DNA of 64,000 bases from NCBI GenBank assembly GCA_036924085.1, contig JAVGWX010000013.1, positions 57,453,652-57,517,651 on the forward strand. The letters are read 5' to 3'. The notes beneath the pieces were generated by a model. It was not told the origin of the DNA. It searched no databases and saw only the letters and a program-made list of their open reading frames with translations. This stretch comes from Ariolimax columbianus. Taxonomy: Eukaryota; Mollusca; Gastropoda; Stylommatophora; Arionidae. Below are positions 10,276-22,619 of the stretch, one piece after another; position 1 is the stretch's first letter; each line of letters starts with the position of its first letter. Position numbers and translations under genes: made by a program.

Positions 10276-10954
10276 TAGTTTTGTACCTGTATGATTAAGA
10301 AGCAACGCATTTAATGTATACACTGGGGCCCTAACGTACAGTCCAGCCGTACCTGTTACAATATCTTTGATAATATGCCAGCGCCTCTGACAATGCGTGT
10401 CATGGTTGGCCAACCCAGGTCAGAGAACGTCACACGTATGCGTGAAATCGACAAGCTCATTAAAAAAAACTGCGTCGAAATAACTTTGGACCGATATGGT
10501 GGCTTTCATTTTTAGATATTTATTTTTTAGATATCTATTTTTAACGTCTGCTTCGACTGTTGTCAAAGCCGCCATACGCTCGCGTGAAAGGTGTTGTTTA
10601 ACTCTCGTGATCTGAGATCTAAAACCTGATTGTAATTGCATGGTGTAGGCTAGAATTGCCTGGCCAAATAAGGTGTTAATGCCTTAGACGAGGTACTCGA
10701 GACCGCAAGGAAAAGGCTCCGTGACATTCCAAGTCTGTCGCACCAAGCGATTAGGGAGAGACGAGTTGGTAGATGGTCACTCTATCCCGTAAAACGAATT
10801 CATTCCCAGACAAAGATGGTTAAAGTTAATTGTCTACGAGCGATAGGGGTGATATCACCAGACGGGTTTGTCTTCATAATGTAACTTGCGCTGTATTTTG
10901 AATTTTTTGAGGTTTTTTTGGTTTGATTTTTTTTTTTCGTCGTCCGCCTTATGT
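10276..10954. other. No gene recognised
   Basis: No domain, clear tandem repeat or in-window repeat family found. Open frames are under 75 codons. Confidence 0.4.
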
Positions 10955-11115
10955 GTCTATTTCCCCAGGAGATGTGCGTTGCACTACGTTTTTATTTTGC
11001 GCCTGTCGCTCCAGTGCATCTGACTTCGGCATGCATTTTATAAGGGTTTTTTCCCCTGGGTAACAGCTGGTGCTGTGATTCCGGAGCGAACTCAGGACTT
11101 TGGGGTTGGATTATA
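10955..11115 (-). repeat. SINE family B, truncated
   Basis: Minus copy: TTTATTTTGCGCCTGTCGCT, CCAGTGCATCTGACTTCGGC, GGTAACAGCTGGTGCTGTGA. The box B region is degraded (CCGGAGCGAACTCAGG) and the first part of the tRNA-like head is lost. Confidence 0.75.
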
Positions 11116-11804
11116 GTGAGCAAGGAACTGCGTTGGTCATCAACTTCACTCTCGTGTCCCGAGCTACCTTAAACCAGTGGCAAGACATCAGTCGAGACGA
11201 CTGGAGTTAACTCAAAACGCAGGTACTCTGGTCCCACACATCCCTTGAAACCCGCGGGACTCGATCAGACACCGTTTTCGTCCAACACTTTAAGAGGCGA
11301 GACCATGAACTCTAGCCCACAGCGACCCCTATCCGAAACAACAATGACATGAACACACACCACTCCCGCGAGTGTGGCAACCGAAATGGTGGCATTGTGT
11401 TTCACGAGTCACGAGGAGGAATACAAGCTCAGTTTAACAATAGTAGAGTAGAAGACATTCCAACACTTGACACTGCACCTCGTTATTAGCACAGATAATG
11501 GACGTGATACTGTAGAATATCCCTTTGAGTGTGACAGAAAGCTTTAGAGACAGTTCCACCTTTTTCGCCTAAATCAAAAACAGAACATCCATTAAAAGAA
11601 TGTTCTTCAATAATGTTTTATTAGTCGAGACCTGTTAAGAGGAAATAGAGGGAGAACGTAGTGTAGAAACCAGCAATTTATGGATTGAAAAATGTTAACA
11701 AGACTTCTGTGCAGTGACATGCTGTCGAGTATAAATATGACTTAGGTACGGTAAAGTAATGTCTAATCAGCTGCGGTATCGTGGCTATCATCTTGGTCTT
11801 CAAA
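11116..11804. other. No gene recognised
   Basis: Mixed-composition DNA without recognisable elements or long open frames. Confidence 0.4.
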
Positions 11805-12325
11805 CTCCCGCTACCAGGCCCTTAACGTTCTCAATCTCCCGCTACCAGGCCCTGAACGTTCTCAATCTCCCGCTACCAGGCCCTGAACGTTCTCAATCTC
11901 CCGCTACCAGGCCCTGAACGTTCTCAATCTCCCGCTACCAGGCCCTGAACGTTCTCAATCTCCCGCTACCAAGCCCTGAACGTTCTCAATCTCCCACTAC
12001 CAAGCCCTGAACGTTCTCAATCTCCCGCTAACAAGCCCTGAACGTTCTCAATCTCCTGCTACCAGGCCCTGAACGTTCTCAATCTCCCGCTACCAGGCCC
12101 TGAAGGTTCTCAATCTCCCGCTACCAAGCCCTGAACGTTCTCAATCTCCCACTACCAAGCCCTAAACGTTCTCAATCTCCCGCAACCAAGCCCTAAACGT
12201 TCTCAATCTCCCGCTACCAAGCCCTAAACGTTCTCACTCTCTCACTACCAAGCCCTGAACGTTCTCAAACTCCCGCTAGCAATCCCTGAACGTTCTCAAA
12301 CTCTCGCTACCAAGCCCTGAACAGG
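11805..12325. repeat. 31-bp minisatellite derived from family A
   Basis: About 17 units of 31 bp: GTTCTCAATCTCCCGCTACC plus AGGCCCTGAAC. This is the 3' end of family A in minus orientation, present once at 4300 and 8985. Units differ by AGG/AAG and single substitutions. Confidence 0.95.
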
Positions 12326-12595
12326 CACCGTCTTGTGGGCCAATCACTTAGGCAACAGCGCCAGATGGGCTTACACAACAGTGACATCCGGGCATTGTCA
12401 CACGTCAAGGATGTCATCCATCTTGCCAACAACTCCCAGCACCACCTAGTGGCCATTTAGCTAGAAGGAAAGCGAACGCTGGAGCACAGCAACCACTCTG
12501 TGGCACCCGTGCGGCAAAGAAATACCCCAGAAGAGCCCCTTCCCAATAGATAGCAAGAATCGTTCGAGCTGCACAACACAAGCTATCACAGGACA
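12326..12595. other. Spacer between two minisatellites
   Basis: No recognisable element. Contains GCCAACAACTCCCAGCACCA and other unique sequence. Confidence 0.4.
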
Positions 12596-12600
12596 ACCAA

Positions 12601-13795
12601 AGTTAGCCATCCACTGGACAACCCGTGTCCGAGACAGAAGTTAGCCATCCACTGGACAACCCGTGTCCGAGACAGAAGTTAGCCATCCACTGGACAACCC
12701 GTGTCCGAGATAGAAGTTAGCCATCCACTGGACAAATCGTGTCCGAGACAGAAGTTAGCCATCCACTGAACAACCGGTGTCCGAGACAGAAGTTAGCCAT
12801 CCATTGGAGAACCCGTGTCCGAGATAGAAGTTAGCCATCCACTGGACAACCCGTGTCCGAGACAGAAGTTAGCTATCCACTGGACAACCCGAGACAGAAG
12901 TTAGCCATCCACTGGACAAACCATTTCCGAAACAGAAGTTAGCCATCAACTGGACAACCCGAGACAGAAGTTAGCCATCCATTGGAGAACCCGTGTCCGA
13001 GATAGAAGTTAGCCATCCACTGGACAACCCGTGTCCGAGACAGAAGTTAGCTATCCACTGGACAACCCGAGACAGAAGTTAGCCATCCACTGGACAAACC
13101 ATTTCCGAAACAGAAGTTAGCCATCAACTGGACAACCCGAGACAGAAGTTAGCCATCCACTGGACAACCCATGTCCGAGACAGAAGTTAGCCATCCACTG
13201 GACAACCCGTGTCCGAGATAGAAGTTAGATATCCACTGGACAAATCGTGTCCGAGACAGAAGTTAGCCATCCACTGGAGAACCGGTGTCCGAGACAGAAG
13301 TTAGCCATCCATTGGAGAACCCGTGTCCGAGATAGAAGTTAGCCATCCACTGGACAACGCGTGTCCAAGACAGAAGTTAGCTATCCACTGGACAACCCGA
13401 GACAGAAGTTAGCCATCCACTGGACAAACCATTTCCGAAACAGAAGTTAGCCATCAACTGGACAACCCGAGACAGAAGTTAGCCATCCATTGGAGAACCC
13501 GTGTCCGAGATAGAAGTTAGCCATCCACTGGACAACCCGTGTCCGAGACAGAAGTTAGCTATCCACTGGACAACCCGAGACAGAAGTTAGCCATCCACTG
13601 GACAAACCATTTCCGAAACAGAAGTTAGCCATCAACTGGACAACCCGAGACAGAAGTTAGCCATCCACTGGACAACCCATGTCCGAGACAGAAGTTAGCC
13701 ATCCACTGGACAACCCATGTCCGTGACAGAAGTTAGCCATCCACTGGACAACCCATGTCCGAGACAGAAGTTAGCCATCAACTGGTCAACCTGTG
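12601..13795. repeat. Hierarchical minisatellite: 38/32-bp monomers, 178-bp and 508-bp higher-order units
   Basis: Monomer GAAGTTAGCCATCCACTGGA plus CAACCCGTGTCCGAGACA (38 bp); a 32-bp variant lacks GTGTCC. Five monomers (38+38+32+38+32) make a 178-bp unit marked by CCATTGGAGA; its copies start at 12801, 12979, 13309 and 13487. The first two are identical by eye. A 152-bp block of four 38-bp monomers plus two 178-bp units makes a 508-bp super-unit, present at 12649-13156 and 13157-13664. Confidence 0.9.
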
Positions 13796-14525
13796 CCCGT
13801 GATAAGAACCGACTGGAAACAAAGCTAGAACCCGCAACAACAAAAAACCAGTACTGCTCGAGCCTAGCCCACTAAGCAGAGAAATGCACCTACCGGCTAC
13901 CACTAACTCGCACAAGAGTTGGGGTTTGCACAAGGGCAACCCTCCCCTCCTCCCCCTTGTAGATCATCAGTCGGACTAAGATTAAACATTTAGAACCAAA
14001 CATTTTAATTTCATATTAGTGATGTAACATGATTGATTGGTTGATGTCGGACATTACAGTCAAGCTAGCGTGGTTAATGCAACTGATTATTGTATACTTT
14101 TTGTGCATTTCGAAGGGGAAAAATGCGTTTTTACACAGACAGACTATTTATTTATTTTATTTTATCCTTTTTTTTATCTTTTGAAAATGCTGAATCTTTA
14201 TTATATTATACTATAATATTATTCTATATCTCACTCATACGCTTACGTGATTCTGTATTTTATCAAACAAACATACATTCGAATGGACACACACGCATTA
14301 CTTAAACTGAATGGTACCGTAAAATGACGCCATAATAAATCGGAAATATCGATAACAGTTAAATAAAAGCGTTCAAAAAGTTCAGCAGCTCGAAGAGCCC
14401 AATAGCATAGTAATACAGAACAACTGTATAACCTTTCACAAAATGGCGTTCTGGCATTATACATAAAGAAAACAAAGACTGAAACTTGGGGAAAGTGACA
14501 ATAAACCGTGTAGGAAGATATACAT
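13796..14525. other. A/T-rich DNA, no gene recognised
   Basis: Open frames of 60-73 codons here have A/T-driven composition and no recognisable domain. Confidence 0.4.
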
Positions 14526-14529
14526 AAAA

Positions 14530-15125
14530 GATCAACTGCTGGAACAGATACATAGTTTCTCCTTTCTAAGTCATAAAATAACGGAAGAAGGCAGCTGTGA
14601 AAAAGAAATAAGAAAACGGATATGTATGACTAAAATGGTATTCAGCAACATGCGACACATGCTGACATCCAAACATATAAATCATAAATTGAAAATGAGA
14701 ATTGTCAGGTGTTATGTATACTCGTCACTAGTTTATGGCGCAGAAACATGGACAATGAATAATACGTTGGATAATAGTAATGACATCTTCGAAATGTGGA
14801 TATTTAGAAGATTGGGTCGCATTTCTTGTAAAAAGAAGAGAAAAAATTGTTGAGCTTTTGAAAATGTTTGGAGTGAAAAGAGAATGAATGACCGAAATCA
14901 GGGTTAGACTGTCAAGTTATTTTGGTCATATAACAAGACCATACTAGAGGGTAGGGTGGAAGGCTGTCGTTCGAGAGGTAGACAACGTAATACATGGGTG
15001 GATAACATCAGGATATGGACTGGAAAAAACCTCTCGGATTGTTCCATTACGGCAAGAGAGAGTACACTGGAGATCCATTTCAGCCGACCTTCGAAGCGGA
15101 GATGGCACTTGAACTGAACTGAGTT
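14530..15125 (+). pseudogene. LINE RT C-terminal fragment
   Basis: Contains SFLSHKITEEGSCEKEIRKR, then KMRIVRCYVYSSLVYGAETW, NDIFEMWIFRRLGRIS and, after frameshifts, the basic stretch and ARESTLEIHFSRP at the end. This is the most complete example of its LINE family here. Tail GAACTGAACTGAG at 15110. Confidence 0.8.
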
Positions 15126-15635
15126 CTGGTAATTGCGTCAAGTAATTCCACTCTTTTTGTTAGCAGAGACTTGGTTTATTTCTTTGGTTCCCTTTGAAGC
15201 ACAATTTGAAACAGACAGGCCTAAATAGAAATAGGTGACTTGTGACAGTTGTGGTCCAGTGTGACTCATTGACTCTCAGAAGGGCGTGAGTGGAACATTC
15301 GAGTGCACTGTACAATCATGGGTGATAACAGGTCCTGCAGATAATAATTCCGTTCGGATAAGATATCGTGTCGCATGTAATTGTTATCAAATCTGGATCT
15401 AATCTTTCGTGTGGAAATTTAGTACTCGAAAATATGTTATCGATTTATTTTATCTTCTAGTAGACTACTGTGGTAAGTTTCTTTACAAGCGGCAACTGGG
15501 AATTAAGACGCTAATTAGGTCAGGCACAACATACTTACCAGGACACCGAGTCAGGGTCAGACGTATAAAACTGACCAATGCACCCCCTCGCTATCATAAA
15601 GTGTTCCATGAAAACAGGCTGTTGTTAAGAGAGGC
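15126..15635. other. No gene recognised
   Basis: Unassigned sequence; one 104-codon open frame (15409-15723) has no recognisable domain and runs into the family H segment. Confidence 0.35.
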
Positions 15636-15639
15636 TAAG

Positions 15640-15815
15640 GAGGTATGGATCGACGTGATCATCGTAGTAGTGAGCGTCACGCGGATGAAGTCAAGCATAG
15701 CACAGCAGCCTGTAGGACCCTGATCCACCTTTATCAGCACGCTCATGGTGTGAAGAACGATAATGCAACCTACGACTTAACGCCCGTTTCAGGGTGCAGG
15801 AGAGAAAAAAACATA
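15640..15815 (+). repeat. Family H (LINE 3' segment), copy 1
   Basis: Shares GATCGACGTGATCATCGTAG, AGTGAGCGTCACGCGGATGA, CCACCTTTATCAGCACGCTC and TTTCAGGGTGC with 20005-20215. There the segment lies downstream of an RNase H domain, so this is probably the 3' end of the same LINE family. Confidence 0.7.
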
Positions 15816-16390
15816 TTCATTGTTAACAATAAAGAAAATCAACAGCAACGCTCACCAACGCAAAACCGTAACTCCAGAAAGCCACATAATCATTCTGCAG
15901 ATCACAATCCTGGCATTACAAGCACTTGATACGCTACAAAATGCAGCCTCTAGGCTACTTTTGTTTGTGTGCTATAAACTACATTCATATTGAAACCCTT
16001 GTTAATGTCGTCGCACAAGCTACTAATATATGTTTCTGTTTGGTTAAGAATAATGTGTTCAGGTTAAGAAGTTATCCAAAACGTAATTGCTGTAACATTT
16101 CATAGAGGTCTTTTCGTTGTTCCTACTGTTACAGTAATCTCCGAGAGGACCAGGAAGTCAATCTTGTAATTCATTATTATTGGTTGGTTATTGTTTAAAG
16201 AGCTTTATTTCCTCTGTGGGAGGTCGGATCTGCAGTGTATTGCTGGCCAAATTTGAACCTCTACCACATCATCTTCTTCATCATCTTCTTTTTCATTATC
16301 TTTTTCTTCTATTTCCGCCGCTGCTTAGTCTACTTCGTTACCTTCTCACTGCCCTATTCTTTTCTGTACGTTCTTCAAGGTTAACCAGTC
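15816..16390. other. No gene recognised
   Basis: Unassigned, with TTCTTCATCATCTTC-rich pyrimidine sequence at 16265-16340. Confidence 0.4.
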
Positions 16391-16391
16391 C

Positions 16392-16725
16392 AGTTCTCAG
16401 GTAAACGAGTGCACTCCTAAGGTAAACCACTCCACTCCTAAGGTAAACCAGTCCACTCCTCAGGTAAACCAGTCCACTCCTCAGGTAAACCAGTCCACTC
16501 CTCAGGTAAACCAGTCCACTCCTAAGGTAAACCAGTCCACTCCTCAGGTAAACCAGTCCACTCCACCAGTAAACCAGTCCTCTCCTCAGGTAAACCAGTC
16601 CACTCCTCAGGTAAACCAGTCCACTCCTCAGGTAAACCAGTCCTCTCCCCAGGTAAACCAGTCCTCTCCCCAGGTAAACCAGTCCTCTCCGCAGGTAAAC
16701 CAGTCCTCTCCCCAGGTAAACGAAT
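16392..16725. repeat. 21-bp minisatellite
   Basis: About 16 units of AGGTAAACCAGTCCACTCCTC. A 21-bp period gives a seven-residue periodic open frame on the minus strand, which is not a gene. Confidence 0.95.
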
Positions 16726-16924
16726 GATGCCACCTTGATCTCTGTACCATACAAAAGATACTGTATGAAAAGCTGTCTTTCAAACTCAGAATGCTACTCC
16801 ACGCTCAGCGTGGCGTTTGGTCAGTGTGTAGTGTCATGCGGTTAGTCATTCATACAAGACAGGCTGCTCAATTAGTCGCCACATTTAGCACGCTCTCAGT
16901 GCGTCAATGTGCTATGCTTGTCTA

Positions 16925-17085
16925 CGTCACACACACACACACACACACATACACACACAATGCCCTGACACAAACAATATGCCTTAAATATGGTAGAGGT
17001 CTATACTCGTCTCAGTCCCACACCAACAAACCCACCTACACACATACACACACACACCACACACACATTTCCCACGCACTTACAA
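16925..17085. repeat. CA-rich simple repeats
   Basis: (CA)n at 16928-16950 and interrupted CACACA stretches at 17030-17070. Confidence 0.9.
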
Positions 17086-17344
17086 CATGCCTTCCGTGAA
17101 GCAGTGGTCTATCCTCGTCTCATTCATACACACAAAACTCTCCCAGAAAACACTCGAACATATTTAAAAGTACACATCAGTGTCGGGGTACACTGGTATG
17201 TGGGATCGTGGCTTTACTCGAGCTATCTCGTGAAAATCCGGAGTTTTATGCCAGGATCCAGACCATACAAGCTGTTGCAATACATGTAAGGTGAGTAAGA
17301 CATACATACGCAGTAACACACACTTGTGTTTATATATGACATGC

Positions 17345-18150
17345 ATCCCACTGCTTGGGTGGACGGCGGATGCTGTCCGAAAAAAATGACTTTGGTTGCT
17401 CTTTGAACCCCTTGTTCACCGAGGCCATTACGTCTGCATCGGCGTCAAAATCTTTGTCACGTTAGAGATTTTTTCAAGGGTCCGAACAAATCGGGGCTAC
17501 AAGATGGGTGTGGCAGTACTTCCCACCTTTTCTGTGCTAACACTTTCTGAACAATGTTCGCAACATGTGGACGCGCATTGTCGTGCAACAGAATCACACC
17601 ACGCGAAAGCATGCCGGGTCGTTTATTCTTGATTGCTGTATGCAGCTTGTCTAGTGTGTCATTGTAGCGGATGGCATTGATGTTCACGACAGGCTCTCTA
17701 AAGTCTACCAACAAAGGTCCCTCATAGTAAACAAAAAAAACGCTCTCATCCTAACCAAACCAGCGGAAATGTGTGACTTGAATTTTCTTTGGTTTCGTTG
17801 ATCCGGGATGTTTCCATTGCATGCTAGCAGTTTTGCTGCACGGCTCAAAGTGGTGGCACCACGATTCATCACCTGCCCCTATTAGCAAATGAAACGTATC
17901 ACAGCAAGTGGTTCAAAGTCCATCCCATGCGTTCTTTATGGTGGGTGGTCAGCAACCGAGGTACCAATTGTGAACACACATTCCGATACTTCAGTTTACT
18001 GTTGTTTTCGAAACACTTTTGTCACCATGAACTGCCTGCACTCTGCGATGAACGTCAACTAGTCAATATCCTTCAGCTGTTAGAAACCGAATCACCTCTC
18101 GCCGATCACGGATTATGTCTCACACCGCCATGTTTTCAATGTACTACTCA
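17345..18150 (-). pseudogene. Mariner-family transposase, decayed
   Basis: A DNA transposon enzyme read on the minus strand. From 5' to 3': a helix-turn-helix start related to the 24.6-kb copy (CTGTTAGAAACCGAATCACC region, about 18000-18115), then GDESWCHHFEPCSKTAS-like catalytic start near 17860, then an open 85-codon run with GVILLHDNARPHVANIVQKV, then HPSCSPDLF and a C-terminus ending VNKGFKEQPKSFF. The three acidic residues of the mariner DD34D triad are visible (GDES, HDNARPH, SPDLF). Broken by a stop (WFG*DES) and by loss of the part between HTH and catalytic domain. Confidence 0.85.
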
Positions 18151-19081
18151 GTGGTACAGCAAAACAAAATGTCAGTACTGCAACAATGGATTAAACAAAT
18201 GTCAACACTTACCGGTTAGATGCTTGGAAGAGCTGCCTATGGTAACAAACACTCTAACCACTAGCTACTCCCCTACTCTTAGCTCCACACACAACTATAT
18301 ATATATATTTATTGAACCACGACAATCACGTTTAACAGGCAATAATAAAGATGTGTAGCTACACACATAACTATATATATATATTTAAACTACCTCGACA
18401 TTCCTGGACACGGCACCAAATAATGATATGTAATAGAGTCCAGGTTTCCACTGGGATTACTCTATCTGAAATGTTACCACGCTCATCCACATCATTCACG
18501 ACCACACACGACAAATAACATAGCACACAGCAGGTGGTAAATGTATGATATCATACTCGTACAACAACTATTAAAGTAAGTGCAATGAAATTACAGCAAC
18601 ACGATACGATCTTATCTAAATAGATACTCGGAGTTTATAAGCATAAGCTATTGATGTTGCTCTCAATTAATCCAACCCAGTTCTAGCCGCACACTCCCCT
18701 CCCTATATCTGCACCCACAACACACTCTCAAAAACTCGTCCTAACCTTCGTTTTCTATGACACTCAGATCCCCTCAGGCGGGTGAGCTGGACATACCCGT
18801 AATACATTCAATATATTCAACATTCTCGCATATGATCACACATTCAATCGATCTGCATATACCCACGCTCTGGAATATACATCGTTCCCTCGGTGTCTAC
18901 ACACACCACACATACATCTAGATCTCTCTTAGACACAGGACGCCCAACACACACCTTATAGAGCGACTGGCCAAGACTCGAATGCGTATGCTGGTTCATC
19001 GATCCTGTTCTCACACATTCGTAAAAACAGCATATCAATCACTCTTCTATTAAGTCGGTTAACTAAACAGACTCCTAGCTA

Positions 19082-19082
<1 letters not shown>
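18151..19082. other. No gene recognised
   Basis: Contains two near-copies of ACAACTATATATATATATTT (18290-18315, 18365-18390) about 75 bp apart. Otherwise unassigned. Confidence 0.4.
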
Positions 19083-19122
<40 letters not shown>

Positions 19123-19134
19123 ACTCTCTCTCTC
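19083..19134. repeat. (CT)n microsatellite
   Basis: Nearly pure CT dinucleotide run with one TTCA interruption. Confidence 0.95.
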
Positions 19135-19419
19135 CGTGGCCAGTATGCTTGAGTTAAGCTTCGTCTAGAATTATATAGTCTCCAGCAGTATTAGAGCTGT
19201 CCAATCGCCAGTCTGTGGGATGTCTTGACCCAGCCATTCAGCTGCAATTGGAACGCATCACTCTAACTCCTGTCACTCATCCCGCACTACCCAAATCGGA
19301 AGGCTAGTGGTCAGCACCTAGCCTCTTACCTGTCTAGACACCTTCTTTCCCCCAACCCCGTTTTCCTTTGTTGACTTAGTATCAAGACGGTGAGTGACCT
19401 TGTCAACATTCAGGTACCT

Positions 19420-20215
19420 TTGTACTCAGAGTCGCCGATCATATCACCTCTGTCCTGAACGCTTATGCTCGGGCTGGAACTGTTACAATACTAGACAAGG
19501 ATGGACAGAACAGTGTATAACGTAGGGTAGTTACTCTCAGGTTCCTGGATGAAGAATACCCAAAAGACCTCTGGGTCAGAGTATACGCAGATGAGTCAGC
19601 ACAGAATGCAGTAAAGAATGGAGGAGCGGAAGTGTACATAGAATACACAAACATCATTAGGGATACAGTCAGAGTACCAACTGGGAAATTCTTTTATATA
19701 TATGATGCAGTAATCCAGGCAATCAAGGTGGTAACTGAGAAACTGTTGAACACCAATGTCGGCTCACAACCTGTAGTATTTCTGACAGATGCACATCCAA
19801 CACTCCAAGCACTGAGTACATGGAAACTGCTAAACATGCAGGCAATACCGTCTGAACTGAGCCATCAGCGCAAGATTGTCGTGCAGTGGATACCTCCTCA
19901 CTGTGGAGTACCAAGAAACGAGTGAGCAGACCGACTGGCAAAGGAGGGTGTTGCAGGCGAGTTACCGGATGTAAGAAAGGGCTGTTGTCGAGGACAACAG
20001 ACTGGCTAAAAAGATGAGGTTCAACGTGATCCCCGTAGCAGTGAGCGACACGCAGATGAAGCCGACAATAGGACAACCGCATGGAGGACTGCGGTCCACC
20101 TTCCTCAGCACGCTCTGGATGTGAGGAAAGATACGACAACCCGCCACTTAACGTCCTTTTTAGGGCGCACAAAAGAGTAAAAATACTCATTGCGGGCATT
20201 CAATAACACCAACCA
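19420..20215 (+). pseudogene. LINE RNase H domain and 3' end
   Basis: Decayed ribonuclease H domain of an I-type LINE: RVYADESAQNAVKNGGAEVY (19581-19640, first Asp of the domain), KVVTEKLLNTNVGSQPVVFL, TDAHPTLQAL (central Asp), then QWIPPHCGVPRNE, a stop, and ADRLAKEG with the last Asp. Open run at 19632-19925. Followed from about 20005 by family H sequence. The RNase H placement (I/Ingi-like group) is family knowledge. Confidence 0.8.
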
Positions 20216-20855
20216 CACGTACACTCGCACATTCAGACACACACATTATGAAATCAGCCCAACAAACAAACGCAAGCCTCGGGCAATGATTAAATGTTAC
20301 CAGTGACAAAAAGACAGGCCAACAATATGCACACTTTATTTATGACACGTCTCGGTCTAGCATACCTATCGCTGGTGTACAAATGCGACCCTCTTTAGCC
20401 TCGATTTCTGGTTGAATTGATTGCCTGACAGCAGTGTCAGTCTGACAGAGACAATCATGCCCCTAACGAACTGAGAACGACAGAAGTGAATATCATTGCC
20501 CTATTACTGCCTGTAGCAAGCGACACACCTGGCGACGTAGGAGGGAAGGTTGGGGGGGGGGGGGTAATGTCAGATCCGCCGCTGGAGTTCCGGAGTTGGT
20601 ATTCTGTTGCCGGAACATTGACCAATTGAAAGTAGGGACTAAATATGGAATGAAGAGCAGCTTCCCAATACATGAATAACAGAACAAGTTAGAAGTTATT
20701 TACAAGGGATAGAAAGATGAACAAGAAAACTGAAAGACAAGAAAGGGGCAAGGTACAGCAAGAAGATGTCGGTGATGGAAATAATAACAAGAAAGATCTA
20801 CTTTATCCAAGTAACGAGTCTTAAGTTTTAATAAGACAAATACTGCGTTTAGCCT
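20216..20855. other. No gene recognised
   Basis: Unassigned; G13 homopolymer at about 20553-20565. Confidence 0.4.
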
Positions 20856-20864
20856 CGGGTGTCT

Positions 20865-21740
20865 TACTTACAAGATTGACAGGTTTATTGTCTTGTATAT
20901 AAGAATGACAGGTCTATTGTCTTACATATAAGATTGACAGGTCTATTGTCTTACATATAAGATTGGCAGGTCTATTGTCTTACATAAAAGATTGACAGGT
21001 CTATTGTCTTACATATAAGATTGGCAGGTCTAGTGTATTACATATAAGATTGGCCGGTCTACTGTCTTACATATAAGGGTGGCAGGTCTACAGTCTTACA
21101 TACAAGAGTGACAGGTCTAGTGTATTACATATACGATTAGCAGTTCTATTGTCTTACATATAAGATTGGCCGGTCTACTGTCTTACATATAAGAGTGGCA
21201 GGTCTACTGTCTTACATAAAAGATTGATATGTCTACTGTCTTACATATAAGAGTGGCAGGTCTACTGTCTTACATATAAGATTGGCAGGTCTACTGTCTT
21301 ACATACAAGATTGATAGGTCTACTGTCTCACATATAAAATTGGCAGGTCTACTGTCTTACATACAAGATTGGCAGGTCTACTGTCTTACATACAAGATTG
21401 GCAGGTCTACTGTCTTACATACAAGATTGGCAGGTCTACTGTCTTACATACAAGATTGGCAGGTCTACTGTCTTACATACAAGATTGGCAGGTCTACTGT
21501 CTTACATACAAGATTGGCAGGTCTACTGTCTTACATATAAGATTGATATGTCTACTGTCTTACATATAAGAGTGGCAGGTCTACTGTCTTACATATAAGA
21601 TTGGCAGGTCTACTGTCTTACATATAAGATTGGCAGGTCTACTGTCTTACATACAAGATTGATAGGTCTACTGTCTCACATATACAATTGGCAGGTCTAC
21701 TGTCCTACATACAAGATTGGCAGGTCTACTGTCTTACATG
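20865..21740. repeat. 29-bp minisatellite
   Basis: About 30 units of GGCAGGTCTACTGTCTTACA plus TACAAGATT. The first third is more diverged (TATTGTCTTACATATAAG); the units at 21340-21530 are perfect. 29 is not a multiple of three, so all three frames stay open over long stretches by chance of composition. Confidence 0.95.
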
Positions 21741-22100
21741 TGTTTATTCATTACGTTTTGAACGCAAACGCGATGTCTCAATATATCAACAACACAAAAA
21801 GGAAAATAAACAGGCCGCATGGTTGATCTAGTTTCTAGACCGCAATATGGCGTCTTTAACAATGGCCTCCAAATTGTATTGGACGCATACCCCAATGTAA
21901 CTGTATTTGTCTTCTATGACAGATGCCTAAGAGATAACAAGACCAGAATAGCTTTTACAAATTTAAACATTTGGAAGAATTTGGAGTTCAGCACAAATAC
22001 AAAACTAAGAGTATGCAGGTCTTGAATATTTTTACATCGCTTGTCATGTGCATTTTTAATGTCGAGTGTAGGTGTCACAGAATCGTTCCTTTTATTATCT
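21741..22100. other. No gene recognised
   Basis: Short open frames only; one (21819-22025) has LQIVLDAYPNVTVFVFYD, not assigned to a family. Confidence 0.3.
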
Positions 22101-22104
22101 TTCA

Positions 22105-22560
22105 ATACAGCATATACACGCACATACACCGAACATACATCGCACATACACCACACATAAATCGCACATACACCACACATAAATCGCACATACACGGCAC
22201 ATATACACGCACATACACCGCACACAAATCGCACATACACCGCACATACATCGCACATACACCGCACATACACCGCACATACACCGCATATAAATCGCAC
22301 ATACACGGCACATATACACGCACATACACCGCACATACATCGCACATACACCACACATACATCGCACATACACCGCACATATACACGCACATACACCGTA
22401 CATACACCGCACATACACCGCATATAAATCGCACATACACGGCACATTTACACGCACATACACCGCACATACATCGCACATACACCGCACATATACACGC
22501 ACATACACCGCACATACACCGCACATACATCGCATATAAATCGCACATACACCGCACATG
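22105..22560. repeat. 10/11-bp satellite-like array
   Basis: Interleaved units ACATACACCGC, ACATACATCGC, ACATAAATCGC and ACATATACACGC over 450 bp. Open frames on both strands here (cysteine/valine-rich or threonine/histidine-rich) are repeat artefacts. Confidence 0.95.
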
Positions 22561-22619
22561 AAGCAGTTAAAGGATTTCCCGTGTTGAACGTGGAACACAC
22601 GAACATTACTCAACAAACA

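Noticed and set aside
21914..22616. Cys/Val-rich and His/Thr-rich open frames
   Set aside because: Products of the ACATACACCGC-type repeat on both strands.
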